Shown here piece after piece: positions 12,801-25,000 of a stretch of 64,000 bases of DNA. Under the pieces are notes generated by a model. That model did no database searches. It saw only the letters and a list, made by a program, of their open reading frames with translations, and was not told where the DNA came from. The DNA lies in NCBI GenBank assembly GCA_035582835.1, contig JAYKAV010001809.1, positions 742,832 through 806,831 on the forward strand. The letters are read 5' to 3'. Numbering within the stretch: the stretch's first letter is position 1; every line of letters begins with the position of its first letter. This DNA comes from Phoebastria nigripes (taxonomy: Eukaryota > Chordata > Aves > Procellariiformes > Diomedeidae). The position numbers were made by a program, and so were the translations under genes.

Positions 12801-14937
12801 ATATGAATAGCTTTTTTTTTCCCCTCCCTTTATTTATGGATGCCAACCTTGCCATATCATCTTCACATTTATTGGTCTGNCATTTTCCAGCTTGGGGAGG
12901 GGGACAGGGAGTAAACAAAGCCAATTCCAGCTTTAAGCTAACTTTCTAGATGAGGTACGTCTCATCTGGAGGCTCATCATTACAAGGCTCAGAGTCCTTT
13001 TACTTCAGGAATTTCCTAACTTCATAGAACTGTCCAATACAAGTTTAACATTTTCATCACATTCTTTCTCCTTGATCACCAGTCTCTCTGCTTTATAGGT
13101 TTTCACTTCACAGGCTGACAAAAAAAAAACCAACAACACACCAATAAAAAACCCCAAACCATCTGAGCTTTCCACTTGCTGCAGGAGACTCACCCGAGTC
13201 TCATGTACAACCTGGCTTCTATACCCTGCTAGATCTCCCCAACAAATTAAAACATTTCTGTTTTATACAGAATGCTTTTATGGGGCTTCCCTGATCTTCA
13301 AGGTATTACCTGGTTACTTAACTCAAAGCATCAGCTGGAAGCCAGTACATTATCTCCATGGGGTTGAGCACAACTCCCAGTAACGTAATAGCCTCTCTGT
13401 AATATTAATGCATTCTTCATTTATCATTTTCATATATTAACTTCCAAGATGGGGTTGTCTCTTGTTACTATGACTTCCTGAATTCAATCTTTTTTGTCTT
13501 TTCCAACAACTCGAACTAAAAGAAGCCATTCTTTGGCAAGAACCATCTGTCAGTAATGATTAAGTCTCCTGCAAAATATAATGGGTACACGAGTATGTTT
13601 TGCTTGAATCCAATATGCTTAATGCAGCATGTGTCACTCATGTTGAGAACATCACAAGAGAAGATAATAATTAATTTCAGTAATTGGCTTTTCTACTCTG
13701 TCCCAGAACACATAAGGACACCACCAAAATAGTTCGGATGCGTCTGAAGCATCAAGTGGAGTCTGAATTTACCAATATTTTCATGACTTAACATCAACAT
13801 TTCAACTTAAGCACAAACTTTTTGTTTGTTTGTTTGTTTTTAAGTGCACAGCAGCAAGGTCAGATTTGTGACTTAATCAATTAGGTACGTATAAATGATT
13901 TGTGGGTAAGTTACTCAAGATANGCTCATTCAGGCCAACTAATTTGAGTTGTTCTACCTTGATCCTTAAAACACCATATTTTATTTCTGATTTAACAGTA
14001 TCAATAGAGTTTAGACCCAAACCAACAAGCCATTAGTTGTGGCAGGAGCTTGGCTCAAGCTTGTAATCAAAAGTCTGTGGTAAAGGAGGAAACCAAACGC
14101 ATGTTCTCCTTGGTCCCAGACAAGGATATTAACCACTTGCTACAACTTCTTTCCTACACAAGAGGCATGTAATAAACTATCAGAGCAGAATCTGTTTTAT
14201 CTCTACATAATCACTTAAATATTACAAGGCAAATATTAAATAGGATCAGAATTAGGTAAATAAAGTTGACGCTATCAGAAGAAAGAGTGCAAGAGCCTTT
14301 CAATGTGCCCCAGCCAAAAATGCACACAAAAAGGATCCATGGTCTAATCAAACTACTCTTATGCACTAATCTAACTACAAAAACTTTGGGGCAATAAGAC
14401 TGGGCAACCAGGCTGCCAGCAGAAACTACATTAAGAGCTTTAACAACAGTTTCTTTTTAAATGCATTTCCAGCACAGTCAAGACGTGATAAGAGTCGCTT
14501 GGTTCAGGCACGGCTAGTCTCACCCAGAACTTCACCCAGGAGGGGCAGATCCAGGGAAAACACTTAGGGACGCCCCTTCCTCCTACAAACCCCAGCTGAG
14601 ACAAGCAACTCCATTTCAGAGCTCAGGCCGTGCAAGCCAATATTAAGGCAAGAGAACTACAGACAACTCGGAAACTTCCACACGTTGTATCAAAGCCTTT
14701 CCCTGTACGTAACATCACCCTGCGGTTCCCCCACCGCAGCGCGGCCCCGACCAGCTGCTCATCTAGTTCTGCCCGGCCACTGCGCGATGACAAACCGCTA
14801 CTTCCCCGCCTACAGCCACAAAAGCCAGAAGCGAGGCGAANAGCCCCCCCCGGCTGTAAACGAGCCCTCCTGCCACCCGCGGTGCCCTCGCTCCGGCCGC
14901 CACCGAACCGCGGCGGGGGTGGAGGGCCGGGGCTTAC
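9848..14937 (-). other. ZCRB1 intron 1
   Basis: This intron lies between the probable non-coding first exon in the CpG island and the start-codon exon. It contains an interrupted A tract with an N (10406-10465), a GTTT short tandem repeat (about 13819-13842), and Ns at 12101, 12879 and 13923. No transposon or nested exon was recognised. Confidence 0.75.
10406..10465. repeat. Poly(A) tract with interruptions
   Basis: This is about 60 bases of A with two G interruptions and an N at 10440. It is a simple repeat and its assembled length is likely uncertain. Confidence 0.95.
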
Positions 14938-15060
14938 CCGCGCACCTGCTCCCGCGCCTATTCCCCTCAGGGGGACGCGGCCCCCGGCCCCGCAGCGGCC
15001 TACCCAGCCGCCCCGGCCTACCCGTCACGGCGGGGCTCAGCCCGCGCGGGCGCCCATGGT

Positions 15061-15100
15061 GCGACGCGACGCGACGCGACGCGACGCGACGCGACGCAAC
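15061..15100. repeat. (GCGAC)n pentanucleotide array
   Basis: Seven perfect GCGAC units (15061-15095) are followed by one GCAAC variant. The array lies 14 nt upstream of the GGGAC array. Each unit carries two CpGs when tandem, so the array is extremely CpG dense. Confidence 0.97.
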
Positions 15101-15114
15101 ACCGGACGACGCGC

Positions 15115-15154
15115 GGGACGGGACGGGACGGGACGGGACGGGACGGGACGGGAC
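15115..15154 (+). repeat. (GGGAC)8 pentanucleotide array, G-quadruplex-prone
   Basis: Eight perfect GGGAC units. On plus there are eight GGG tracts separated by 2-nt AC loops, satisfying the canonical G3 intramolecular quadruplex pattern. It is adjacent to the (GCGAC) array, from which each unit differs by one base. Confidence 0.97.
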
Positions 15155-15289
15155 ACACCCCTCCCTCCCGCACCGCCGCCGCCGCTCTAACCGCCCTTCC
15201 GGCACAGGCGGCGCTCTTCCGCTGACGCGCGGCGACGAGCGTCGTCCCCGGCCAATACACGGTGGCGATAGCGGAAGGAAGGCGGGTGT

Positions 15290-15388
15290 TTCCGTTAACG
15301 TCTGGGGAGCGCCGGAAGCGGTGGGAGGAGGTGCGGCGCTAGCCGGGGGAGCTGTCTGCCGCGCCGCGGGAGCGAGAGGGGGAGGCGG
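15290..15388 (+). other. PPHLN1: Probable non-coding first exon of PPHLN1
   Basis: A consensus plus-strand donor, GGCGG then GTGAGC (intron from 15389), lies in the CpG island just downstream of the ETS cluster. The 5' boundary is unknown. No ATG that could serve PPHLN1 in frame lies here, consistent with a leader exon. Confidence 0.4.
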
Positions 15389-18300
15389 GTGAGCGGCGGG
15401 GGCGGGCCCGGGCTGGGGGCGCGGGCGGCGGTCTGTGCCCGCGGGTCTGGTGCGGAGCCGGTTTTCTCGCCTCTCTCCGCGGAGTGAACGTGACACTTCA
15501 TGGTGTCGGAGCCGATCGCGTGGCCCGCAGCTTCGGCCCGCGGGCTCCGGCGGCGGCGGTTTGCCGTTCGGCTCCCTTGTGAGGCGGTTGGCGTTGCGGG
15601 GCGCAGGAGGGGGCCTGCCTTCCCTCCCGGCCCCGCCCCGCGCTGCTTGGGCGCTGCGAGCGCGGGCGGTCGCTGAAGCGTCTGTGAGGCCCGTCCTGGG
15701 AGACGGCACCCCGGGGGGCTTTGGGAGCGGGCCTGCCTCTTCCAGCACCTGCGGGGAACCTGCGTCGTGGGACGGGATCGTCTGTTTCCCCGGGTTTCTC
15801 AGAAGTTGGGGTGAATGGAAGTGGCGGGACAGGAGGGATGGAAGGATAGCCTCCTCCGGGCAGGCCGCCGCTGTGTCAGCACCGAGGATGGCTTTTGCAA
15901 ACCTTATTTTTTAATCCTTTTTAAAACCTACGCATGACGGAAGATTTTGATTTTCAGTTTAATTTGCGTTTTTGTTTTGAAGGAAAGGGTTCTACTCCTG
16001 CATACTTCCGAGAGTTATTTCAAACTTTAATAACTAGTTGGAGGCTGTATTAATCCCATTGTAAACACTTTCAGTGAGGCTTCTTGTGGGTATGGTGGTG
16101 CAGAATCAGTATCTTTATGTTTCTAGAGGGATAAATCAGACGTGTGTCACTTGGCTGATTTCCTTAAAAGTACTAGAGTAAATCTTTACACTTAGCCTGA
16201 CAATAGGGTGTCCTGTAATATATTTAATGTCTTTATTAGTATTTAAACACTGTAAGTCTGCTCTCCATGGTTCTTTGTTCTCACTTATACTCCTTAAGGA
16301 GGCTCTTCACCATGCATTAGAGGTTTTCAGGATAGTCTTCCAATAATTCTTTGTCTGAGGTGTCTGGGACTTTAAGGGAGCAAAGACTCTGTCAGAAATA
16401 CAAAAATAGATGTGGAAACCCACAGAATCAGTGCAAGCAATGAGTAGGGTTTGATACGTTGATTTTCCCTGGGTGAGATATTCAGACTTGCTTGATACTT
16501 TCAAGTGTAAATGTTGAAAGCATTGAAGTTTTCTGTTAGGACAACAGTGTGGTGAGCTGACATGTTTTGTCAAAATGTTTGTGCTGCAAGACGGAAAGTC
16601 ACGGTAGAGGCAGTGATCCATACAGGTGTTTGCATTGATGTTGCTAGTGTAGCAGCCCCATCGCAGCCTGGCAGAACATTCTTTTCATAGCATTGACACT
16701 GATGAAGGATGGGACATTAGTAACTGCAGGTGTTCAAGCAAAGATAAGCGCTAATACATCAGTCATTGTATTAATATAACCCCCAACGCATTGCCTCCAT
16801 TTCTCTTGCTCCCAGTCATATATTAGAATGATGTGGTAGGAAAACTGAACCAGCGGGATTGTAAATCCTCATCAGAATGCTGTTGCTGTTAATAATTTTA
16901 TTCAGCTTATGCATTGCTGGCTCTTTTCCCTTTTGAGGTGGGAGTTAATTTGACTTTTGTGGTCAGTGCTTTCTTAAATAATTTTTTTTCCCTTTTTTTT
17001 TCTCTTTTATTTCTCTTATTTTAAGTCAAAATTATTGTGAGCAGGTCAGGAAAGATTGGAAGAAAGCCTTTTCCTTCAAGCTATTTGGTATCTAGGTTGA
17101 ATATGCCTAGACTTGTTGCAGTCATGCTTCTAATTGCTTTTGAAAACCTTATAGCCTAATATTTGTTATTAGGAAGAGATGGATTCTCTTTGTATCCCTG
17201 TTTTTCCTCAAAGCCTCCCTTACAGTATTTTATGTACTGTCGTAGTGGATTTTTCCCTCTACTCTTACACTTCTGCTTTTTCATCTTACCAATAAAGGAC
17301 TATGTCTATTCAGTGTTTTCTGCCTGTCCCAAGTGTGGGGGGAGGAGGAGAAAGTTACTTTTTTTCCCCCAAACTCAGTTTTATCTGTGTTGCTTCCTGT
17401 CTAGGTAAGATATACTGGAATATCTTTGAAGCACCGTCAAATACAGGTTCTAATTGTTGGAAGAAAAAGCGGTGTTTTCTATCTTTCTTTGTGTCCTCAA
17501 AGCAGCAATTCTTGCAAAATTGGCTGTGATATTTCTAATAAGTTACAATTCTCTAAGCATCTTTTCTAGGTCTTACTCATACAAAAGCATCTAAGCTTCT
17601 TTTGAGAGCTTTCCATAGCGGAGGAGAGACAGAACTGGCCCATATTTGTCAATCTCTGCTCTTTGTCAAAGTAACAGTATAAAACCAGATATATCCCAGT
17701 AGCATCAGAGATACTGCAGCTGCCTGCATCTGCATTTACAGCACAGCATTGGTTTTATGCTTTGTTCACATATGGCAAGATGTAGCCATCTGGGTTAGAA
17801 AGCTGTATGTTTTTGAAACAAAAATGTGGACTCTGCAGAAGGTTGATAGCACACACTGGAAAATTACAGATCCTGGAGAAGTAGATATTTCTAGCCGTGA
17901 TGAAAATTGATGTCACAAGTAAGTGTAAACAGACAAGAATTGTGTACAAAATATTGCAGAATACTGGACTGCTTTTGCAAATGTGTCAGCTTTTTTTTAG
18001 CATCTATTATTTAGAAAGCAAAAAAGAATAAAAAGTTAATGATTGATAAAGAAAACCCAGTTATACAAAAAAAATCTAAAGTTTAAGTGACCCATGTAAT
18101 CTGCTTGATGAAGAAACCCTTTTTGTGTTATATCAGTTACACTAGCATAGAGCAAGACATAGTGCTGTGATAATCGGAGCAAAGCCATTCTTGGCACCTG
18201 GCCACATTGGAGCAGCTTGCACTGCGTTAATAGAATGGCTTCTGCGTACACTGGAGTGTCTTTATTTGAGAAAATGAAGACCTTGCTTTAGGGAAAACGG

Positions 18301-20803
18301 TCACCTCTGATCAAAAATAGGAAGATGTTGTTTAAATTAATATAGCAAGCGATTATATGTCATGATATTGAAGAAATATCAACTACCTTTGCTGTGTATG
18401 CTAATAGAAAATAGTCAATGTGAGTGTTAGGTGTGAAACAAAAATAGATTTTTTTTTTTTTTTTTAAATCATTGTTTTAGAACAACTTTGTACTGAGAGA
18501 AGAGATGAATCTGAATACAGTGTAGTAAACTTGAGGTTTGATCTCTTGAATCCTTGTTAGTGGAATCTTCTCATATTGATCCTAAGAGTTTAGTCTCTTC
18601 ATGGTTGTTATTAAAGCTGTGTTAGTCACATCATTTAAGAAATGGATTTTTTTTTTTTTTTCTATAGAAACAGATTAAATGTGCTCAAGATGCTGGGAAA
18701 TGCATTTTCCTCCCTTTAAACTTTTTTTTTTTTTCTTCTGGTATTTTCAAATGCATCCTTGCTTTATCTCATTGGTCCCAGCTAAAATTTGTCTTAGTCT
18801 TCTGTATAAAATTGCTCTCCTCCTACTTTTTTCCTTACCAGCATTTTGAGCAATGTACTTGATGGTTGATTCTATCTGATTAATTTTCTTCATTTCATTC
18901 CTCTAAACGCGAAATATTCTCACTTCTGAGATTTTTCTTCCACCTCCATACTTGCTTCTTGTCTGATGTAATTGTGTATTTTTTTTTCTTCAGTCTGTTG
19001 GCTTTTGTGATAGTATATCTATACCTTTTTTCCAGCTTGTGTTTTTGTTTTGTCAAAATATTGGTGATAATTCTTGCTTGTTTGAGTGAGGTCCATCAAC
19101 AGTGATAAAAATGGGAGTGTTTTTATCAGCCTTGCTGCCTGATAATATAACAGAGCATGTATGTGAATGTCGGTGCCTGCTGCCAGTGATGTGTGTTGGG
19201 ATGTTGGAGGTGGCTTGACTGACAGAGTGGCATGATGTGAAAGCTTGCACCTGGCTTCAGGGGCACTTACCTGAGATGTGTTGCTTTTTGAACGTTGTGT
19301 TCAGTTAACAATTTCAGTAGTGGCTGCAGGCAGCAGGGCGTGGACGCTGCTGTGTTTGTCAAAATGCAAAAAAACCCACTTGAAAACCTTATCTGAATCC
19401 AGCTTCTGATATTTGCTGTTGGGCTAAAAACTGAGTGAGGCTCGCTATCAGGTACCAAAGTCTATGCGCATGTGAGAGGTGGGTGGGCTGTGGACGAGCA
19501 GGGGTGGGAGCAGGCGCTGCAGGAGGCTCAGGCGCTCTCCAGCTGTGAGCAGGTATGGAGGGAAGTCATGGTCCACCTTGGGGCAAGGGCTGGGCACGAG
19601 GGACCAGCAGCAAAGTGTTTTGAGAAAGAGCGCATGACACTGTTCCAGTGTAATGATTTTGTCTTGCCTCAGCTAATTCTGTCCCTCCTGGTACATGTAA
19701 AACACAGGAGTATTCAGGTACTGTTCTAGGAACAAAGAAAAGAGGATTGTGGGGACAGTGTAAGAGCAGATAGAGCACCCTCCCAGTGACGTGGGAAGGA
19801 GAGGGCGCAGGGTTGGCCTAAGAACAGTTAATGCACGTGTAGCCCCTGGTATGAATTTTTAAGGCTTTAGCAAAAGTCCCTGAAGTAGAGAATGAAGAAA
19901 AGTTGAGGCAGTGACTGTGAAAGTGCCAGGAAGGTACTTCTCATGCATACGCCTGACCAACAAATACAGCAATATGAGCAATGGTTTCAGAATTAGTAAC
20001 TGTTATGTGGAGTACACTGGTGAGGTCAGGGACAGCAGACCCTCTAGCTCTTACCCTTACCAAAACCAGGACCAACCAAACTCTGTTGGTTTAGTCAGCT
20101 TTTGATTTATAATCTGTGGCTACATCAGACTAGTCCTGTGTCTCGGTTATGGAACGTACTTAAGGTCAAGTCTGTTACAAAATGGAACAAACTTTTAAGA
20201 AGAAGATACTCTGGTTCGTTTGTACCAATGGTAGGGTCAAAATCTCAGAACATGAAGGCTTATTACAGTTGAGGAAAGAGCTACTTCATCAGGATTTACT
20301 ATCTATTCCCAAAGGAAAAGCATTTGTTAAAACAAACTTTTCATTAACATCTCATCACATGCAACTGAGTCTTATTTTTCTCTACTTAATGATATTGAAA
20401 GACACGTAAATAAATATAAGTTAAGTGAATATATTAAATATTTTTCTGAGTGTTTTTAAGACGGCAGTTACATTAGTTTCCAAAAGCTTTTGCTAACAAA
20501 TGGAAAAAAACCTGTGACTTGAGATAGTGAGTAAAAGATGATAAAAGGGAAAGAAAACTCTGGAATTTAGGAAAGTGTTGTATCTGTAATAATTTGTCAC
20601 GGGAAGTTTTTTGATATTGTGAATTCAGCTGAGTAGTTCATATTCTGTCTTAATTGAGTGTAGTGAATTACTCTGTACTACTTCAGACAGATCATCAGGC
20701 GGTCGAAAGATTGAGATTTTAAATGTCTGGTTTACTTAAAAAAAATGTACTTGTGAATATATATATGCATTTTTTGCGAACTTCAGTTTCTTTTTTTTTG
20801 TAG
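15389..20803 (+). other. PPHLN1 intron 1
   Basis: This 5.4-kb region starts in the CpG-island shore and becomes AT-rich. A modestly GC-rich patch at about 19290-19810 includes a donor-like GAGCAG then GTATGG at about 19551, which could mark an alternative leader exon but has no supporting features. T tracts are frequent (18449-18466, 18648-18661, 18722-18734). No transposon was recognised. Confidence 0.65.
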
Positions 20804-20851
20804 GTAATTGAATGGGTCTTCAGAAGCAGAGTTGCTAAAACTGACAGAAAA
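20804..20851 (+). other. PPHLN1: PPHLN1 non-coding exon 2, donates first base of the start codon
   Basis: This 48-nt exon is flanked by a strong acceptor (T-rich tract then GTAG) and a perfect GTAAGT donor. Its last base is A. Joining it to the next exon, which begins TGGCATATC, creates ATG GCA TAT, the Met-Ala-Tyr start of periphilin. The context GAAAATGG has A at -3 and G at +4. The exon also holds an 8-codon uORF. Inclusion of this exon is therefore needed for the full N terminus. Confidence 0.7.
20812..20838 (+). promoter_or_regulatory. PPHLN1: Short uORF in the PPHLN1 leader
   Basis: An ATG at 20812 opens an 8-codon frame (MGLQKQSC) closed by TAA at 20836-20838, 12 nt before the main start codon in spliced mRNA. 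The context has T at -3 and G at +4, so it is of middling strength and leaky scanning or reinitiation is plausible. Confidence 0.6.
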
Positions 20852-21979
20852 GTAAGTATGTGAGTGTTTGTTGTTTTTCACAAAAATATGTATCTCAGTG
20901 CTACCTCTGTTTACAGTTAATAAACGGTTTTGTCATGTTGGTTCTTAACATCTGTATTAATCAATATTTTTATATAGCCTCATAATTCTACTTCTACTGT
21001 TTTTATTTTGTGAAAGTAGATAATGTTATGTATTTCTCCTTCTGAATATGTCCTGCTGTTTCTTTTTCTTATTATTTTTATTAGCTAGAACTACCATTGT
21101 GAAGGGAAACTTTGAAAAATATAATTCTAACAATTTCTTATCTATTTTCAACGATGTATAGTATATAATTTGTCACCTTTATAATCATCAGAAAGGTTTC
21201 AGCTCCTGAAGTTTGTGTTGTCTAACATAGCATGACTAGAATCTCTTATGGTGATGGTTTAGTTCCACCTGTATTTAGTTACTGATTTTGACTTTGAAAG
21301 TCACCTTTCTCTGGAAAGAGGAATTTTTGTGTTCTGCTGGCTCCCAATTTAAAACAGGAAAAAACTGAATGTGAAGAATGCATTTCATTCATGTATTCAA
21401 AACGTGGAGCTTTGTACTAACTGAATGATGTGTTGTGTTTCAGCCTCTTTCCAGATAGTTGAGATGATGAAATAATTCAATCAAAGTTATTATACTATAT
21501 AAAAAAGTAGAAATTCTTCAATTTAATAAATAGGAGTTGAACTTTTTTTAAAAAAGTCCTCTATTTTTAGCAGAGCAATATCAAAATTGCTATAAGGGGT
21601 GTGTGTGTATGAATTTATATGTACAGCTGGTATTTGCAATATACATGTATTTCAATAGAGCTGTTTATAGTATCTGTAAGTCATGTAATTATACTGGTTA
21701 TACTGCACTAATTTCCAGTTGTTCAGTTTTTCTTGCACATACTATGAGTTATTGTTGCTTAAAGTTCATTAATTACCTTCTATAACTAGATAGACTTACT
21801 TTTAAAAGGGCTAATTAAAAAGAAAAAAGTGTATGTACAGGGCTTGTGCATAATAAGTTATATTGGGAGAAGTCNGGGATTTCCATATGCTCCGGGAAGT
21901 CCATATTTCTATGCTCACTATCCTTTCATCTATTCATAATGAGTCTGGTTTTGGCTAATTGGATTTTTATTGTCTTTAG
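20852..21979 (+). other. PPHLN1 intron 2
   Basis: This 1128-nt GT-AG intron is AT-rich with one N (21875). Nothing else was recognised. Confidence 0.75.
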
Positions 21980-22071
21980 TGGCATATCGAAGAGATGAAA
22001 TGTGGTCTGAAGGGCGGTATGACTATGAAAGAGTTCCAAGAGAACGTCTCCCTCCAAGGATTCATCCTGAT
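21980..22071 (+). CDS. PPHLN1: PPHLN1 first coding exon (residues 1-31)
   Basis: The exon begins TG, completing the split ATG, then GCA TAT CGA AGA GAT GAA ATG TGG. It encodes [20 protein letters not shown] and ends HPD before GTAAGT. An internal ATG at 22000-22002 (Met8, context G at -3) would start a protein seven residues shorter if the upstream exon were skipped. Confidence 0.94.
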
Positions 22072-25000
22072 GTAAGTGTATAATATGTTTCTTTAGCATT
22101 ATACTGTTGTACTATACCTTTATACCATGACTTGTACCATAAGGGCTGTATTTATGTATTTATGTACATATTTAAGTTCCTAGTATACCCAAAGTTCCGT
22201 TGTTTTCTCATTCATTTAAGCCAACAATCTAGCAAATGCATCTGCACAGAGATAATAGGATGCCTACAAAATTAAATCTTGTATTTTTTTTTTAAATCTA
22301 TTGAAAGTGTTTTAGAATATTTGTATTTTGATATTTTTTTNTGTGTGTGTGTAATTCTTTGTGTTATTAAACACAGGATTTTTAATAACTTCTGGAGAAC
22401 CAGAGGCCATACTATGTTATATTTTTCCGCAGACCTTTTTTTTATGTTAATACATCTTTGAAGTGATTTGAGGTGGTAAAATGACTACTTTCAGTCTTGT
22501 TCTTGTCACTGATGCAGTTTTTTATGATGATGCTTAAAGTATAGAAGGAAATGTTTATAACAAATGTTGAAAGTACATCTTTGCTAAAGAAATTGTGTTT
22601 TGGAGCCTTGTAAGGAAAATGCTTATCAAGAAGAGTGTTGATGGAAATCTACTTTGTAGGCGTGGAGACTTCTACTGTATGTTATGCTTGCAAAAGCAAA
22701 CGCAGAAGCTGTGCTTACTCTGCTGTAGAATAACTTTAGAATGCTTTTAGAAAATCTCTGTGCCAAGGAGTTGGGTAAATTTTTTTTCTCCTGTGTCTGA
22801 AGTCTCTAAAGAAGAAAGAAAACAGGTTGTAGCTTTGTCTTTTGAGCTATTACACCTTAAATAGAACTTTAAGAATACTTTTTGATATTTCTATTTACAT
22901 GCTGTGCAATGTACATTTGGCAAAATAAAATTTCAGGTACCTGTGCCTCTCATCTGGCTTTTCTTTTAATTCTTTTAAATGTTGGAATAACAGCATAGCT
23001 GATCTAGCATACTTTCTGGGTTCCCTCTACCATATTTTCAGCTTGTCGTTTTGGAAGCATACCAGTGTTGGTAACTGGTTATGTAGTCTTCTCTATTGAT
23101 TAGTGTATTAGTGTTTGGCTGCTCTGTGACATTTTTAACTCTCTTTACAGGCAACAACAAAATTTCTGCATTTTCAGCAAACTGGAAATCAGATAAGTTT
23201 GCACAGGGTATTTAGTCAGCTGCTTCTCCAAAATATTTATCAGCAATAGGACACGAGGAAAGGCAGAATGTATTTTCACAGATTTTTATTTTTTTAAGCA
23301 ACGTTTGACTTGACTAACACATTGCTAATTTAATTTAACCATTGCAACAGTGACATTTGTAAATTCCTTTAGTCTTTCAAGCTGTCCAGGGAACAATGCA
23401 TGGCATATGCACTATGAAAATTTACTTTAAAATTTAAAAGATGTGATGCACTCATTTAAATGCAAGAATTAACTAGATAGTTCAATGCTAGCTTTATGTT
23501 ACATGTGTTTGGAACTGGGGATGAAGGGACTAGCAGAACATATTCATTTATCACAACCAGTACTATCCATCTGCACCAAAACAATACCCCCAGTAGTTGG
23601 GCAAACCAGGATCTGGTGTCTCTCTGCCTTACTGAAAGATGGATATGAAGCTCCTTCTCATACAGCTCTGCTGATTCAAGGTAGTTGGCAGGCAGTTTCT
23701 GTCCTTGTAAGCCTGTGCCATTGTGTCTGTGTCCATGTATAGAGGTCTGACTTAATTTTGACTAGACAAGTAAAATGGAATTAATTTATTCAATCTATGA
23801 ATGCGCTTAACATTTGCTGATACATTAGTATGTTGGAACTGAGACATGCCAATGATACAGAATGAAGTATCTCTTGTTTGAGAGAGCAAGAAACTTGTCC
23901 TAATCTAAATCGAATGCTAGTTATATATCAAGTATAGATTGTAGTAGAAACACGTGCTTTCAGATCCTAGTAAACAACATAAAGTTGCAAGCACTTGGCA
24001 TGGTTAACCATAAGTGGGTACTCCTTGAGCTTNCATGCAACTATCCTTTTGTATGTCAATATAGTTATGTGATGGGGACTTCTGGGTGAGGTTAAAGCAC
24101 AGGGCAGTTTTGTTTTAGCTTCAGAGCACATCTTCTTTGTAAGACGCCAAACTAAAAAAAAAATACATGTGGAGGATGTTCAATGAGGTAAGGGTAGATC
24201 AAGCATTGTGGCCGTGTATGAATGTGTATGTAGTCTCTACTTTGCATCAGTATGGCTGTAGACTGGCTTTGGATTGCCCTCTAGTGAATTTGTTGGGTGG
24301 TCTCTGAAATCAGAACTAACTTTTTTTTGCATGACAATATTTAGCAGTTTCTGAATTTAATGTATTTTTCTACAAAAACTATTGGTGCATTAGATTGTGA
24401 CTTCTACTACTATTAAAAAAAACTAGTTTGAGTATCTTTCCCCCCCCTCCAAATTGCACACACTAACTCAAGTCTCTGCATTTATAGCTTGTGTTTTTAA
24501 GGCCCATATAAAAAATACCTTGCTAAAGGAAGAAGACTTAAAATACAAGGTCTTGCATTCATGTTTTCGTTTGCTTTTTATTTGCGGTTGGCTTATCTAA
24601 TACTTGGTTCTAGAAAATTGAATTTGTATCTTTTGCAACTGTGCAATTTGCGCTTAATAAACAATGGATTTCTTTAATTGGTAAATGGTATATGACATTT
24701 TATTTAAAGGAAATACAATAAATTAATTTTGCATTCTAGCAAAAAGCTATCCGAAACTTGCATTAAAAGAAAAACCAAGTGTGTTAAAATTCTGTCACTT
24801 GAATCCTCAGATCATCTACTGCATTGTATTGAGAAGGTGCTTATCTATTTGGATAATGAAGCAGGGACTGTGTTCACTATAATCTCCATAGTGGGGAGGA
24901 TGTTATTGACATTAAGAAAATTGATAGTATTTTCAAATGGGCTCTTTGTTTTACAGGCATTACAGGTGTAACTTTCTTTATTGCATTCCTAAGTTAACAT

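Larger units (their letters stand above)
14938..15240 (-). other. ZCRB1: Probable non-coding first exon of ZCRB1
   Basis: A strong minus-strand donor, CGG then GTAAGC, ends an exon at 14938. Weaker GTAGGC donors lie upstream near 15000 and 15020. The transcription start is placed loosely near the CCAAT and ETS cluster at 15200-15260, so the right-hand boundary is a guess. If correct, the exon contains both pentanucleotide arrays, and the mRNA leader would carry GTCCC and GTCGC repeats. Confidence 0.4.
14700..15880. promoter_or_regulatory. CpG-island bidirectional promoter of ZCRB1 and PPHLN1
   Basis: The sequence changes abruptly from AT-rich to very GC- and CpG-rich over about 1.2 kb, between the divergent ZCRB1 and PPHLN1 coding regions. 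It contains several ETS-type CCGGAAG or CTTCCGG motifs (15195-15202, 15312-15318, with GCGGAAG near 15271), a CCAAT box (15252-15256) and a TGACGCG CRE-like site near 15223. No TATA box is obvious. This architecture is typical of divergent housekeeping promoters and fits two broadly expressed nuclear RNA/chromatin factors. The long open frames crossing it on both strands are a composition effect. Confidence 0.88.

Noticed and set aside
14115..14135. Minus-strand ATATCCTT, matching the U12-type 5' splice site, inside ZCRB1 intron 1
   Set aside because: It is not at any exon boundary. All called introns of both genes are GT-AG with ordinary U2-type sites.
14630..15392. Plus-strand open frames of 186 and 235 codons in the CpG island
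   Set aside because: Composition artefacts, overlapping the opposite-strand frame and the pentanucleotide arrays.
14810..15748. 312-codon minus-strand open frame across the CpG island with SRPVP and SRRVA repeats
   Set aside because: It is open because of GC-rich composition and because 5-nt repeats read as 5-residue units. It spans both promoters and contains an N. Similar frames exist on the plus strand. No domain was recognised.
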